From assembly GCA_900547995.1 (NCBI GenBank), contig URIY01000005.1:1-52557 (forward strand): a stretch of 52,557 bases of DNA, read 5' to 3'. A program made the position numbers and the translations under genes. The notes below the pieces were generated by a model. It saw only the letters and a program-made list of their open reading frames with translations. It did not search any database and was not told where the DNA came from. Positions 34,221 through 42,616 of this stretch are shown piece after piece (position 1 is the stretch's first letter; every line of letters starts with the position of its first letter). The stretch comes from an uncultured Mycoplasmatota bacterium. Lineage in GTDB: Bacteria; Bacillota_I; Bacilli_A; RF39; UBA660.

Positions 34221-34838
34221 TTCAATTAATTTAATCCAATTATAAATTGTAGTTCGACTTTTAACTTCTAAAATAGCTTTCATCTCTTGAATTGTGAGTT
34301 CATTTCGTTTCCATCGTAAATAACATTTAAGAAACTTAGCATTATTTTCGAGTTCTTCCTTCGTTTTAATTCTTCTTCCAAATTTAATACCCTTACTTTT
34401 TGCAATTAAAATACCCTCAGCCTGACGTTGACGTATATATGTCCTTTCTTGATTAGCTACATAACTCAATATTTGTAATACTAAATCACTAATAAAGGTT
34501 CCTAATAAATCTTTATTACTTCTTGTATCTAATAAAGGCATATCTATTACATAAATATCTGCTTTAATGTTCTTAGTTATATCTCGCCATTCTTCTATGA
34601 TCATATTATAATCTCTCCCCAAACGGTCAATTGATTTTATTACTACTAAGTCATTTTCTCTTAATTGTTTCTTTAATAATTGATATTGTTCTCTGTTAAA
34701 ATCTTTACCACTTTGCTTATCAATGTATATATTTTCTTCTGCAACTCCAAATTCTCTAAATGCTTCTAATTGTCGCGCCTCATTTTGATCCTTACTTGAT
34801 ACTCTTCCTAAAGCATATGTCCTATTATTACTATTCAT
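34209..34838 (-). CDS. Small serine recombinase (resolvase/invertase)
   Basis: The 209-residue product is of the Tn3 resolvase/Pin type: YALGRVSSKDQNEARQL carries the catalytic Ser, then VVIKSIDRLGRDY and the E-helix ERTYIRQRQAEGI. A C-terminal helix-turn-helix (TIQEMKAILEVKSRTTIYNWI) ends it. It could resolve multimers, invert a segment or excise a cassette. Candidate sites are the dyad-containing repeats at 34994 and 35836 and the inverted repeat at 34861-34901. It has its own AAAGGAAAT site. Confidence 0.9.
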   Translation of the reverse strand: MNSNNRTYALGRVSSKDQNEARQLEAFREFGVAEENIYIDKQSGKDFNREQYQLLKKQLRENDLVVIKSIDRLGRDYNMIIEEWRDITKNIKADIYVIDMPLLDTRSNKDLLGTFISDLVLQILSYVANQERTYIRQRQAEGILIAKSKGIKFGRRIKTKEELENNAKFLKCYLRWKRNELTIQEMKAILEVKSRTTIYNWIKLIEERN

Positions 34839-34860
34839 TTTCTATATTTCCTTTCTAACA

Positions 34861-34901
34861 AAGTGAACAATTAATCTCCCTAAATTATTAATTGAACACT
34901 T
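34861..34901. repeat. 41-bp inverted repeat before the small serine recombinase
   Basis: AAGTGAACAATTAAT (34861-34875) and ATTAATTGAACACTT (34887-34901) are inverted partners at 13 of 15 positions with an 11-bp spacer. Size and position suit a resolvase subsite or an autoregulatory operator. Confidence 0.5.
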
Positions 34902-34993
34902 GCAGTATAATCTCACATAAATAATCCATTATAATTCAAACTTTTAAAATGACATTTTAAGTACACTTTAAATGAACACTCAAAATTAAAATG

Positions 34994-35049
34994 AATAGGT
35001 ATCGATTTTAGATACCTATTAACAAGTTTTGAACGATTGTGGCAACTTT
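34994..35049. repeat. 56-bp direct repeat, copy 1
   Basis: It has a 27-bp dyad AATAGGTATC-N7-GATACCTATT followed by a conserved TTTTGAACGATTGT block. It matches 35836-35891 at 50 of 56 positions. Between it and the next gene is a C-rich tract (35063-35087). Confidence 0.75.
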
Positions 35050-35097
35050 AACTTTCAAATGACAACCAACCCACAACCCCACAACAAATTGTGCAAA

Positions 35098-35781
35098 CTA
35101 GTCATCAAAATCACAATTCAAATTATTTAGAACTTCATCTTCTATAGCCACATCATCATTACTATCTAGGAATATATTCAATGATAAAAAATCTGTTTCA
35201 GTAGCATTATTACTCTTTAATATACTTTTAGTTTTCATAAGTTCTTTTACATAGATACGTATTACACGACATAGTTCATTACAATCACTACCAATATCAT
35301 TATTTAATGATATATGTTGTGGTATAAATATGTCTCTAATTAAATGTCTATTAGGAATTGCATCAGCATCATTTAGTTGCATAAACACAACATTTATATC
35401 TTTTGAAATCTTATCTGAATCTCCATTATACTTGTACTTTTTATATACTGATTTATTTGATGTATATTCTTGTTTTATATCTTTAATTATTGTTCCATAT
35501 CTAATTCCTTTATCATCTATGTTTTCAAATAATTGTTTTAACTGCTTATCATAGAAAGTAATAAACTTTCTAAGTGTTATAATATCTTCTGTTTTAAACT
35601 CTTTAATTGTAGAGTATAGTAAATCATAACTTTCTGTTAATTCTTTCTTAGTGGTGCATAACACAAGCACCTTACTTTTTAATTTATTATCTGCATAATA
35701 TCCTCTATAGTAGTTTAGTATTAGGCAATAAAGTAATCTATACTTATAACTAAGTCTACTAGAAACTTTAAATTCATCCAT
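35098..35781 (-). CDS. Unknown 227-residue protein between direct repeats
   Basis: I do not recognise it. It is soluble and helical, basic in the N-terminal half (SYKYRLLYCLILNYYRGYY) and acidic at the C-terminus (NNLNCDFDD). It has the AAGGAG site expected of a real gene. It is bracketed by two 56-bp direct repeats (34994 and 35836), so it may be a cassette. Nothing in the sequence indicates its function. Confidence 0.6.
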   Translation of the reverse strand: MDEFKVSSRLSYKYRLLYCLILNYYRGYYADNKLKSKVLVLCTTKKELTESYDLLYSTIKEFKTEDIITLRKFITFYDKQLKQLFENIDDKGIRYGTIIKDIKQEYTSNKSVYKKYKYNGDSDKISKDINVVFMQLNDADAIPNRHLIRDIFIPQHISLNNDIGSDCNELCRVIRIYVKELMKTKSILKSNNATETDFLSLNIFLDSNDDVAIEDEVLNNLNCDFDD

Positions 35782-35835
35782 AATTTAATTCTCCTTAATA
35801 TTTAATTTAACCTCTCAATATTCTTCTATAAGATA

Positions 35836-35891
35836 AATAGGTATCAATTTTAGATACCTATTGACACATTTTGAACGATTGTAACAACTTT
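35836..35891. repeat. 56-bp direct repeat, copy 2
   Basis: The same dyad (10-bp arms, 7-bp centre) and TTTTGAACGATTGT block as 34994-35049, 842 bp away in the same orientation. Confidence 0.75.
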
Positions 35892-35938
35892 TTCTTTGAA
35901 AACCAAACCCATTGCCCAACAAACAACAAAGCTCACCA

Positions 35939-36202
35939 TTAAACAACTTTAAACAAATCTTTCATTTCAACATTTAATGCTGTTGATATTTCATATATCT
36001 CTTTAATAGTTATTCTTCTTACTTTATTAAGTGTTAATATAGTTTTAATTCTATTAGCTTTTAGTTCTGTTCTTTCTTCTAAATATTTTATATAACAAGT
36101 CATTTTATTATCTGTTTCAGGTATTACCTTATCTAAATAATTGATTATGTTGATCACAACTTTATCTTGAGCTTTTAAGTTTTCATCTGATAACTTTACC
36201 AT
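35939..36202 (-). CDS. XRE-like helix-turn-helix protein
   Basis: The 87-residue product ends in a Cro/CI-type pattern (RIKTILTLNKVRRITIKEIYEISTALNVEMKDLF), preceded by a helical N-terminus. It is probably a small DNA-binding regulator of the element. It starts 3 bp after the short DnaD gene in the pcfK-pcfJ-dnaD operon. Its own binding site is weak (GGATTAGT), suggesting coupled translation. Confidence 0.65.
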   Translation of the reverse strand: MVKLSDENLKAQDKVVINIINYLDKVIPETDNKMTCYIKYLEERTELKANRIKTILTLNKVRRITIKEIYEISTALNVEMKDLFKVV

Positions 36203-36205
36203 ATA

Positions 36206-36451
36206 CTAATCCAAGAAACTTAAATCCATTCCACTAGATGTTTCTTGATTTTCAGTTTTCCATGATTGTAATATTTTACTTATATATCTAAAACTTAATG
36301 CTCCATTGAATACTGATTGCTTTAATCCTTTTATAATAGTTTCTTCATCAAATCCTTCTTTCTTCCAATCAGCAATTATTTCTTTTTCCATAGGTGTTAG
36401 CAACCTACCAAATTCGTGTTGAAACACATGAATAATATCTTGTTTTTCCAT
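36206..36451 (-). CDS. Single-domain DnaD-like protein
   Basis: The 81-residue product is a stand-alone DnaD2 domain: FQHEFGRLLTPMEKEIIADW, then GALSFRYISKILQSW and a short acidic tail. It aligns by eye with the C-terminal half of the host DnaD (7756-8388). DnaD2 domains bind DNA and recruit helicase-loading proteins, so it likely recruits host replication factors to the element. It lacks the N-terminal winged helix. It is transcribed with pcfK and pcfJ. Confidence 0.85.
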   Translation of the reverse strand: MEKQDIIHVFQHEFGRLLTPMEKEIIADWKKEGFDEETIIKGLKQSVFNGALSFRYISKILQSWKTENQETSSGMDLSFLD

Positions 36452-36473
36452 ATATCTTTTCCTTTCATCTTAA

Positions 36474-37898
36474 TTATGCTACTGCATTATTTAGTATTTT
36501 AGTTTTCCATAAATCCAAGAACTTTAATTGTTCTTCATTTGGATTATCATTATGTTTAATCCTTGCTTGTACTATATCTTTATCTTTTACTTCAACTGTG
36601 ACTAATGATTTATTCACATCATTTATTTCTCTCATAAAATAAATATCAGTTTCAGCTAAAGCATATCTTTTTACATAGGTCTTTACGCAATTATGTTGTT
36701 GTCTTGATTCATTTACCATACTCTCAACATCTGGTGCAGGATAAACTATATATTTGTCATTTTGATAAATGTTTTTATTCAATATTTCTAATCTTTCTTT
36801 AATCAATCTATCATTAGCTTCATTTTTAACTACTTCAATTAAATCCATTACCTTATCATGTTCTTTCATCAAATCTTTTGGATATAATATTTTCTTGTCT
36901 TTCATATCATATCCTAACTGGACACAGGTTCTTAAATAGTCTAAATATTCATATTCACGATTACTTTTAGTTTTCAATATTTTGTAGTATGCTTCCTCTA
37001 AATTTACATATCTTGATAACTCTTGTAAATTGTTGAAGTGTACTAATTTATTGATAAGTCTAATATCTTCCTTCTTAATGAGTCTTAATACTTTTAGTTG
37101 TTCATAAGTTAAATCGTGTTTCTTAATAAATGGGTAGAATGATTTAGATACACCAAATATTTCTTCAAAGTTTTTACCTGTTCTAAATTCATAAGCATCC
37201 ATTGCTAAATTATATAACTTCATTTTTACTAAGAACTCGAAACTAGGACGACATGCTATTGAAGTAAAGTATTTTATAAAGTCTAAATAGTCATTCTTTT
37301 TTAAAATAAACTTATCTAGTTGTGAATATCTTAATTCTGTATCTTTAAGCAGTGATTTTATATTATAAGGACAAATCATACCTACAATATCTCTGTATGC
37401 CCATCTAAAATTTCTACCTCTCCATGTTGTTCTAGTTTGATAATGTGCTACATACATATAGCCCATGTGGTTATGAACTTGATCTGATACAAAATCAAAT
37501 GCTTCATTTTCATCAATTATAGTTCTCATAAACTCTGTTATTTTATGTTCTACTTCATTATTATAATAAAAGGAGTAGAGTTCGAAAGATCGTAGCACGA
37601 ATTTATCTTCAATCTTATCTAATAACTGTAAACAATCTTTAAATGTATATCTATGTAATCTATCTGACTTTACCAGCAATTTATTTTTACAATTAGGACA
37701 TTTAATAAACCCATTAACCTTTGTTAGTGAAACAAAACTATGATGACAACACGTACACCAACACTTGTTACCTTTGCTTTTAATAACCAAATTGTGTAAG
37801 TCTTCTTTTTCATTTATAAACCTTTGGAAACTTGATGGAATAGTAAATTGTCTATCAGTTAAATCTAATAGTCTTCTATATTTCTTCTTAACATACAT
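36474..37898 (-). CDS. PcfJ-like protein 1
   Basis: The 474-residue product has an N-terminal zinc finger (CWCTCCHHSF ... CPNCKNKL, about 47-83), a helical middle and the C-terminal PcfJ domain. Motifs are MVNESRQQHNCVKTYVKRY, IYFMREINDVNKSLVTVEV and VQARIKHNDNPNEEQL. PcfJ proteins occur on Enterococcus pCF10-type plasmids and many phages, next to PcfK, with no established biochemical role. It starts 3 bp after pcfK. A diverged paralogue lies at 45076-46584. Confidence 0.85.
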   Translation of the reverse strand: MYVKKKYRRLLDLTDRQFTIPSSFQRFINEKEDLHNLVIKSKGNKCWCTCCHHSFVSLTKVNGFIKCPNCKNKLLVKSDRLHRYTFKDCLQLLDKIEDKFVLRSFELYSFYYNNEVEHKITEFMRTIIDENEAFDFVSDQVHNHMGYMYVAHYQTRTTWRGRNFRWAYRDIVGMICPYNIKSLLKDTELRYSQLDKFILKKNDYLDFIKYFTSIACRPSFEFLVKMKLYNLAMDAYEFRTGKNFEEIFGVSKSFYPFIKKHDLTYEQLKVLRLIKKEDIRLINKLVHFNNLQELSRYVNLEEAYYKILKTKSNREYEYLDYLRTCVQLGYDMKDKKILYPKDLMKEHDKVMDLIEVVKNEANDRLIKERLEILNKNIYQNDKYIVYPAPDVESMVNESRQQHNCVKTYVKRYALAETDIYFMREINDVNKSLVTVEVKDKDIVQARIKHNDNPNEEQLKFLDLWKTKILNNAVA

Positions 37899-37901
37899 CT
37901 C

Positions 37902-38249
37902 TTATATCTCCAGTTTTAATTGATTATTATCTTCTTTTGCTTCTTCCTTTGGTTTAGTTTTAGTTGGTGCTTGCTTTTTAGTTAATCCTAGTTCATCATT
38001 GCTTTTAGAAAAATAGAGAACTGCCCAATCATAAACTTCTGTATCAGGTATAACAGCTACATTATTAACTGCTTGTTCTTTTGCTTTTTTGTTGATAAAT
38101 TCCATCATATCTTCTAAGTTCTTATCTTCATTAAGATATAACTCATTCATATTTGGTTGTTGCATTAAATGTTTAACTATTTGAGATAAAGATTTATCTT
38201 TGTTTGCTTCTTTTAAATATAACTCTTTAATTCTTTCATAACCATTCAT
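37902..38249 (-). CDS. PcfK-like protein
   Basis: The 115-residue product matches the PcfK pattern: a helical N-terminus (MNGYERIKELYLKEANKD), a central VAVIPDTEVYDWAVLYF, and a disordered Lys/Pro/Glu-rich tail ending QLKLEI. PcfK and PcfJ are nearly always adjacent on plasmids and phages. It has an AAAGGAAAA site and heads the pcfK-pcfJ-dnaD-xre operon. Confidence 0.8.
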   Translation of the reverse strand: MNGYERIKELYLKEANKDKSLSQIVKHLMQQPNMNELYLNEDKNLEDMMEFINKKAKEQAVNNVAVIPDTEVYDWAVLYFSKSNDELGLTKKQAPTKTKPKEEAKEDNNQLKLEI

Positions 38250-38429
38250 TGATTTTTCCTTTCATACTTAATTTTCTTCCTTACCCCATAAATACATCTC
38301 TAACTGCTATCATAAATTAACTTCATAAGCTCAACCTCCATTGGTGTAAATGTTAGAGATAAATTGAAATTATACAAGACCCTGTCCCAAAGTTTAGAAA
38401 AATAATACCAATAAATAACTTTTAAACAA

Positions 38430-38467
38430 CAAAAAAGAACCCATTATGATAACTCATAACAGGTTCT
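38430..38467 (-). terminator. Terminator of the membrane-protein/DnaB-like operon
   Basis: On the reverse strand a 14-bp imperfect stem (38436-38449 with 38454-38467; AGAACC/GGTTCT at its base) is followed by T6. Confidence 0.8.
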
Positions 38468-38476
38468 ATTACATAA

Positions 38477-39061
38477 CTAATTTAATAGTTCTCTGATATC
38501 TATTTCTTGTGTTTCACCATAGATATTCTTTAATTCTTTATACATATATTCTTTGTCTTTCTTATGATATAGAACTACAAACTTATCTGATTCTTCTATA
38601 ACTAATTCTAACTTGGAATTATGTGTGATAAATTCTTCTAGACTTAAAGTAGTAAAATCAAATTCTTTATTTAAACTATCACTAATATAAGAGAATACGA
38701 TGATAGGAATATTCTTATCAATGCTTACATTCTTTAATGACTTAATGGCTTCATCTGCATCAGGTAGCAAATGTAAGTAATCAACTACTATTAGATTTGG
38801 ATTAAACTCATTGATTATATCTATCATATCATTTAAATCTTTGATAGGGTTGTCTACAACTAATAGATTATCATTATTCTCAATACCAATTCTTTTAGTC
38901 ATTAGATCTTTATTAAATTCAAGAGAGAAGTAAAGGACTTTCTTATCTAAACTGATATCATCTCTTACACATTTTGATATTAGTGCATGATGTCCTAAAT
39001 CTGGACGAATAGCAATAGTAATTAATTCATTGTTGAAATTATTATCTAATATTTTACTCAT
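38477..39061 (-). CDS. Truncated RecA-fold (DnaB-like) protein without P-loop
   Basis: The 194-residue product keeps the DnaB core strands: LDKKVLYFSLEFNKDLMTKRI, the Walker B-like LIVVDYLHLLPD and IPIIVFSYISD. The Walker A segment is replaced by IAIRPDLGHHALIS, with no Gly-Lys-Ser/Thr. It is far shorter than a helicase (about 450). It may be a non-catalytic partner or decoy subunit. A second DnaB-like protein with a damaged P-loop lies at 29786-31261. ATG 39061 is preferred because 39070 abuts the AAAGGA site. Confidence 0.65.
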   Translation of the reverse strand: MSKILDNNFNNELITIAIRPDLGHHALISKCVRDDISLDKKVLYFSLEFNKDLMTKRIGIENNDNLLVVDNPIKDLNDMIDIINEFNPNLIVVDYLHLLPDADEAIKSLKNVSIDKNIPIIVFSYISDSLNKEFDFTTLSLEEFITHNSKLELVIEESDKFVVLYHKKDKEYMYKELKNIYGETQEIDIRELLN

Positions 39062-39103
39062 TATAATCATTCCTTTCTTTTATGTAATAACGAAATAATA
39101 TCA

Positions 39104-39976
39104 TTACCAAAGATGGCGATCATCCCATGATACTATTTTTAACTGACACTCAATTGAAGGAGTTAGGATTTCAATACCATCTATTTTACTAATAAACTTT
39201 ATTGGCAATTTATATGTTCCTATATCTAATCCAGTTGTATCTATCAAACCAGAAATATCAGCAGAAGATTCTTTGGACATAATATATTGTTCTGGTAAAG
39301 TATCTATTATATTTGCTAATCCTTCAACAGTAATTTTAATATAAACAAAGGGTTGTGCAGTAACATTTTCTTCATCGAACTTATATTCTAAACGTGTAAA
39401 CAATTCTTCATGTTCTAATGGTGTAAAATCATTTATTCCTAATTTATGTTCAGCTGTGTATTTAGAGTATGTTACTGGAACTAATATTTCTTTAGTCTTC
39501 TTATTTGCATCTTCAGTTATTAAGCTATCTATTACTTGTTTAAATTCTTCATCCTTTTTAATATCTAATTTAATTTCATAATCAATACTGTCAATTGTGA
39601 ATTCATTCTCATTGTCATAATTAGTATATATGTGAACTTCTTTAAATGCAATGTCATTATCCTTGACTGTATTGGCTAATAATTGTATTGATTCCTTTAA
39701 TGATTTGTTCTCAAGAACCAAGTCTTTATAAACTCTCTTTGCATCTTCATTAACTAGTTCAGTATCTGTAATTATTGGTTCAGTACAATCATCATTTTGA
39801 CAAGATACTTTAAATGATAGTTTAATCAAAGGATTTATATTAACATAAGCAGTATAAGTATTTTCAGTTGTTCTAACTTTGTTATTATCTTTGAATAATA
39901 ACCATAGTGTAGTTGATGCTACTACAATTACCATTAATACTATTGATATAATAATTGCTAACTTCTTATTCTTCAT
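39104..39976 (-). CDS. Membrane protein with RsgI-like and YbbR-like domains
   Basis: The 290-residue product has a short cytoplasmic N-terminus, one membrane helix (about 6-27) and two extracytoplasmic modules. Residues about 40-125 resemble the RsgI anti-sigma middle domain (YVNINPLIKLSFKV, LVNEDAKRVYKDL, LKESIQLLANTV). Residues about 205-285 resemble a YbbR repeat (FVYIKITVEGLANI, SGLIDTTGLDIGTYKLPI). The cytoplasmic anti-sigma domain itself is absent. The pairing is unusual, and both assignments are by pattern only. It overlaps the upstream small gene by 11 bp. Confidence 0.6.
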   Translation of the reverse strand: MKNKKLAIIISIVLMVIVVASTTLWLLFKDNNKVRTTENTYTAYVNINPLIKLSFKVSCQNDDCTEPIITDTELVNEDAKRVYKDLVLENKSLKESIQLLANTVKDNDIAFKEVHIYTNYDNENEFTIDSIDYEIKLDIKKDEEFKQVIDSLITEDANKKTKEILVPVTYSKYTAEHKLGINDFTPLEHEELFTRLEYKFDEENVTAQPFVYIKITVEGLANIIDTLPEQYIMSKESSADISGLIDTTGLDIGTYKLPIKFISKIDGIEILTPSIECQLKIVSWDDRHLW

Positions 39977-40190
39977 ATTTTACCTCATTGTATTCTTCAA
40001 TACCATATAACTCATATAGTTCAATTACTAGATTAAGTCCATCACGTTCTATAATCAAACTATCATCATACTTCTTTAACGTACCAATTAGTCCTTCATC
40101 ATCTTCATCATCTGTTAATTTAAATATTACTTTCTTACCAACTAATTGTTTTATAGTTTCATCATTTATTAACTTTCTATTATCTTCCAT
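39966..40190 (-). CDS. Small beta-rich protein, possibly LSm-like
   Basis: The 74-residue product starts at the ATG after TAAGGAATTAAAT; the longer frame's ATG at 40253 lies within the upstream gene and has no site. The core VIFKLTDDEDDEGLIGTLKKYDDSLIIE reads like the strands of an Sm/LSm barrel, with an acidic insert. The match is weak. It overlaps the membrane protein gene downstream. Confidence 0.5.
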   Translation of the reverse strand: MEDNRKLINDETIKQLVGKKVIFKLTDDEDDEGLIGTLKKYDDSLIIERDGLNLVIELYELYGIEEYNEVKYEE

Positions 40191-40206
40191 ATTTAATTCC
40201 TTACCA

Positions 40207-41247
40207 TTAAGAATTTGTTTCCAAATACTCAATGTAATCTTCAACAGTACCATTGTGTTTCTTGTTACTGTTATTTACTGTTTGATATTTTATACCTAAA
40301 CTTTCTACTAGTTCTTTATAACCTGCATCTATCAATAACTTCTCAATATTTGCATTATAATGCTTTATACGAAAGTCATAAAACTTAGACACTAGACTTT
40401 CATTATTAGATTTAAGAGTATTTATAATCTTATTGACTGCTTCTTGTTCCTTGGATATTAATGAATTTAGTTTCTTATTATACTTGTTTATACTAAAAGT
40501 TTTATCAGGTATTTCTTTAAGTTCTTTTCTAGCTGAATAACCAATGCATATTGAACAGATTATCGAAGTAAATAAAAGTGATATAAATACAATAGCTGCA
40601 TAAGCAATCGGTGTTTCAAATCCAGCTATAAGTAAAATTATTGCAAAAGGCACACTAATAAGGGAATACTTTAAACATTTATTAGTTTTCTTAACTGTAG
40701 TAGTTAAGTTTTCTTTTTCTTTTTGTTTAGATTTACTAACTTTCTCATAACAATCTTCATCCATTAGATCAACTTTTAAATCATATAAACCATATTTTTC
40801 CATAGTTGCATCATAATTATCAAATCCATATTTTTCTTCATTTTCAGCTTCATGTAATAAGAAATCATATTTACTACTCATTAATAGATGTTCATCTTTT
40901 TGCTCTAATAATTCTTTATTAGTTTCATTATTAAAGTTTGTATTAATATATAAATCATAGGTTTCTTTATTAATTCCTACATTATCAAATAATTTTAATA
41001 TACGCATCTTTTCTTCATGTTTCATTTTATTCATTTCAAGCTCATAATTTTTTTGTATTTTCTCTTGCTCGATTTGATAATTTAATTCATTTTGTTGTTG
41101 TAATAATTGATTTTGTTGTTGAATTAATCTATTTTGTTCCTTTTGAATACCTTGCTTTTCATTCCAAGCTGAATTTGCACTCCACATTTCTTGTGCTGTA
41201 TCATACCATTGACCATCTTTACCTAAAAACTTTCCATTTGTCGCCAT
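40207..41247 (-). CDS. Coiled-coil protein with two membrane helices
   Basis: The 346-residue product begins with a SPFH-tail-like FLGKDGQWYDTAQEMWSAN and a Gln/Asn-rich coiled coil (about 35-85; repeated QQQN). A helical region follows, then two adjacent membrane helices (about 195-240) and a C-terminal helical part. I do not recognise a family. It lies between a PD-(D/E)XK-like gene and the RsgI/YbbR-like membrane protein in one operon, which may therefore act at the membrane. Confidence 0.6.
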   Translation of the reverse strand: MATNGKFLGKDGQWYDTAQEMWSANSAWNEKQGIQKEQNRLIQQQNQLLQQQNELNYQIEQEKIQKNYELEMNKMKHEEKMRILKLFDNVGINKETYDLYINTNFNNETNKELLEQKDEHLLMSSKYDFLLHEAENEEKYGFDNYDATMEKYGLYDLKVDLMDEDCYEKVSKSKQKEKENLTTTVKKTNKCLKYSLISVPFAIILLIAGFETPIAYAAIVFISLLFTSIICSICIGYSARKELKEIPDKTFSINKYNKKLNSLISKEQEAVNKIINTLKSNNESLVSKFYDFRIKHYNANIEKLLIDAGYKELVESLGIKYQTVNNSNKKHNGTVEDYIEYLETNS

Positions 41248-41265
41248 AATTATATTCCTTCCTTA

Positions 41266-42486
41266 TCATTCCAAAGTTATGTTTCCATAAACATTAGGAT
41301 TAATTTTCTTTAATTTATTTATTCTTTCCTTTAGTTCTTCATATTCTTTTGATGCCCAAGCACTTAATACATAATAAACTTTATCATTATGAGGTAACCT
41401 CTTCTCATTTCTTGTATACCAGTAGATATGATTAACATCTTTAAGATTATCTTCTTCAACTAATAGTGGATCTGATTCTGGATACAAGTTTATTATTTGA
41501 CTTATATCTTCAATAGAGTGGTAATTTAAAAGTGATTTAAACACATCTGATAGTAATGTTCCAACTCCAATATAAGATTCACCATTGAAAATATAAGATT
41601 TGGAAATTAGTATATCTTTTATTTTATTATGTAAATCATCTTGTTCAGTAGTTATATTAAGATACTTATTAAATAACTGCATAAACTTTGCCTTATTTTG
41701 ATTGTAATATTCTCTATAACTATTATTTTCATTATTATATAAACTATTTATCATCTTTATAATTTCATCGTCTTTAAATAAAGATTCAAGACATTTCTTT
41801 TCTTCATCAGTAACTATTAGACCACCTGATAAAGCATCAGAACTATAAGATGATAGTGAATGAATATAGTAGTAAACAATAAATTTAATGCTTGGATCAG
41901 TTGATAGTTCAACAAATTCTTTAAGAATATTGTCATAAATTTCTTGATAAGTAATTGGAATATACTCTGCATTTTCTACTATTGATTCTTGTTCTGGATT
42001 TATTTGATATCCAGGATGTAGAAATGCAAAAATTCTATTACTAACTTTTGAGAATTTGCTTTCTATCTTCTTTTTATATTCATCTAATTGATTATCATGT
42101 ATAAGTGATTCAAGTTTATTTTCAATAATGATAATATAATCTTCACTATCTATCTTTAAAGATATTAGTAAATCAATGTTAAACTTCTCACGTAATACTT
42201 GAACATCTTTTATATTAGCTTTGTCTATATTGATTTCTTTTAAGCAATCGTAATACTTATTATTGTTCTGTAAAAGTTTCAGTAAGTTTCTAATAGGTAA
42301 GTATTCTATTGCAATATTATCTGTATTGTCCTTTGGTTGTATTAACCACTTTAAAAAGTTTGAATGTTTAATTTCCATCTTATCAACTCCATAAACGGAA
42401 GCGATATCAATAGAGTTATAGTATCTATACAAGTAATTATAATAGATATTCTTTTCCATATATTCCTTAAATTCTTGACTATTCAC
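41266..42486 (-). CDS. PD-(D/E)XK nuclease superfamily protein
   Basis: The 406-residue product has the PDDEXK_4-type layout: EIKHSNFLKWLIQP near the N-terminus, then FNIDLLISLKIDSEDYIIIIENKLES, which supplies Asp and the Glu-X-Lys motif, and DNQLDEYKKKIE. The helical C-terminal half is lineage specific. Such proteins appear as accessory nucleases in mobile elements and defence loci. The frame starts at GTG 42495 within the GAGGTGG site; GTG 42486 is preferred. It is divergent from an XRE regulator. Confidence 0.75.
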   Translation of the reverse strand: MNSQEFKEYMEKNIYYNYLYRYYNSIDIASVYGVDKMEIKHSNFLKWLIQPKDNTDNIAIEYLPIRNLLKLLQNNNKYYDCLKEINIDKANIKDVQVLREKFNIDLLISLKIDSEDYIIIIENKLESLIHDNQLDEYKKKIESKFSKVSNRIFAFLHPGYQINPEQESIVENAEYIPITYQEIYDNILKEFVELSTDPSIKFIVYYYIHSLSSYSSDALSGGLIVTDEEKKCLESLFKDDEIIKMINSLYNNENNSYREYYNQNKAKFMQLFNKYLNITTEQDDLHNKIKDILISKSYIFNGESYIGVGTLLSDVFKSLLNYHSIEDISQIINLYPESDPLLVEEDNLKDVNHIYWYTRNEKRLPHNDKVYYVLSAWASKEYEELKERINKLKKINPNVYGNITLE

Positions 42487-42495
42487 GATTACCAC

Positions 42496-42616
42496 CTCAA
42501 TGACATTATATCATCTTCTGGTGTAATCTCCAATACCTTGTAGTATAGATTATATTTTCTTGTGGTGTGATAAATAATTCCTTCTAGTTGTTAAAATTAT
42601 ATTAGGTGGTGAACTT
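42496..42616. promoter_or_regulatory. Divergent promoter/operator region
   Basis: This gap separates the leftward nuclease operon from the rightward XRE gene. TTCTGGTGTAAT (42516-42527) and a related TTCTTGTGGTGTGAT (42557-42571) are candidate regulator sites. AT-rich -10-like boxes occur on both strands. Confidence 0.35.

Noticed and set aside
35063..35095. G-quadruplex on the reverse strand
   Set aside because: G-runs are uneven (four, three, two) and would allow at best a two-layer structure; noted but not supported.
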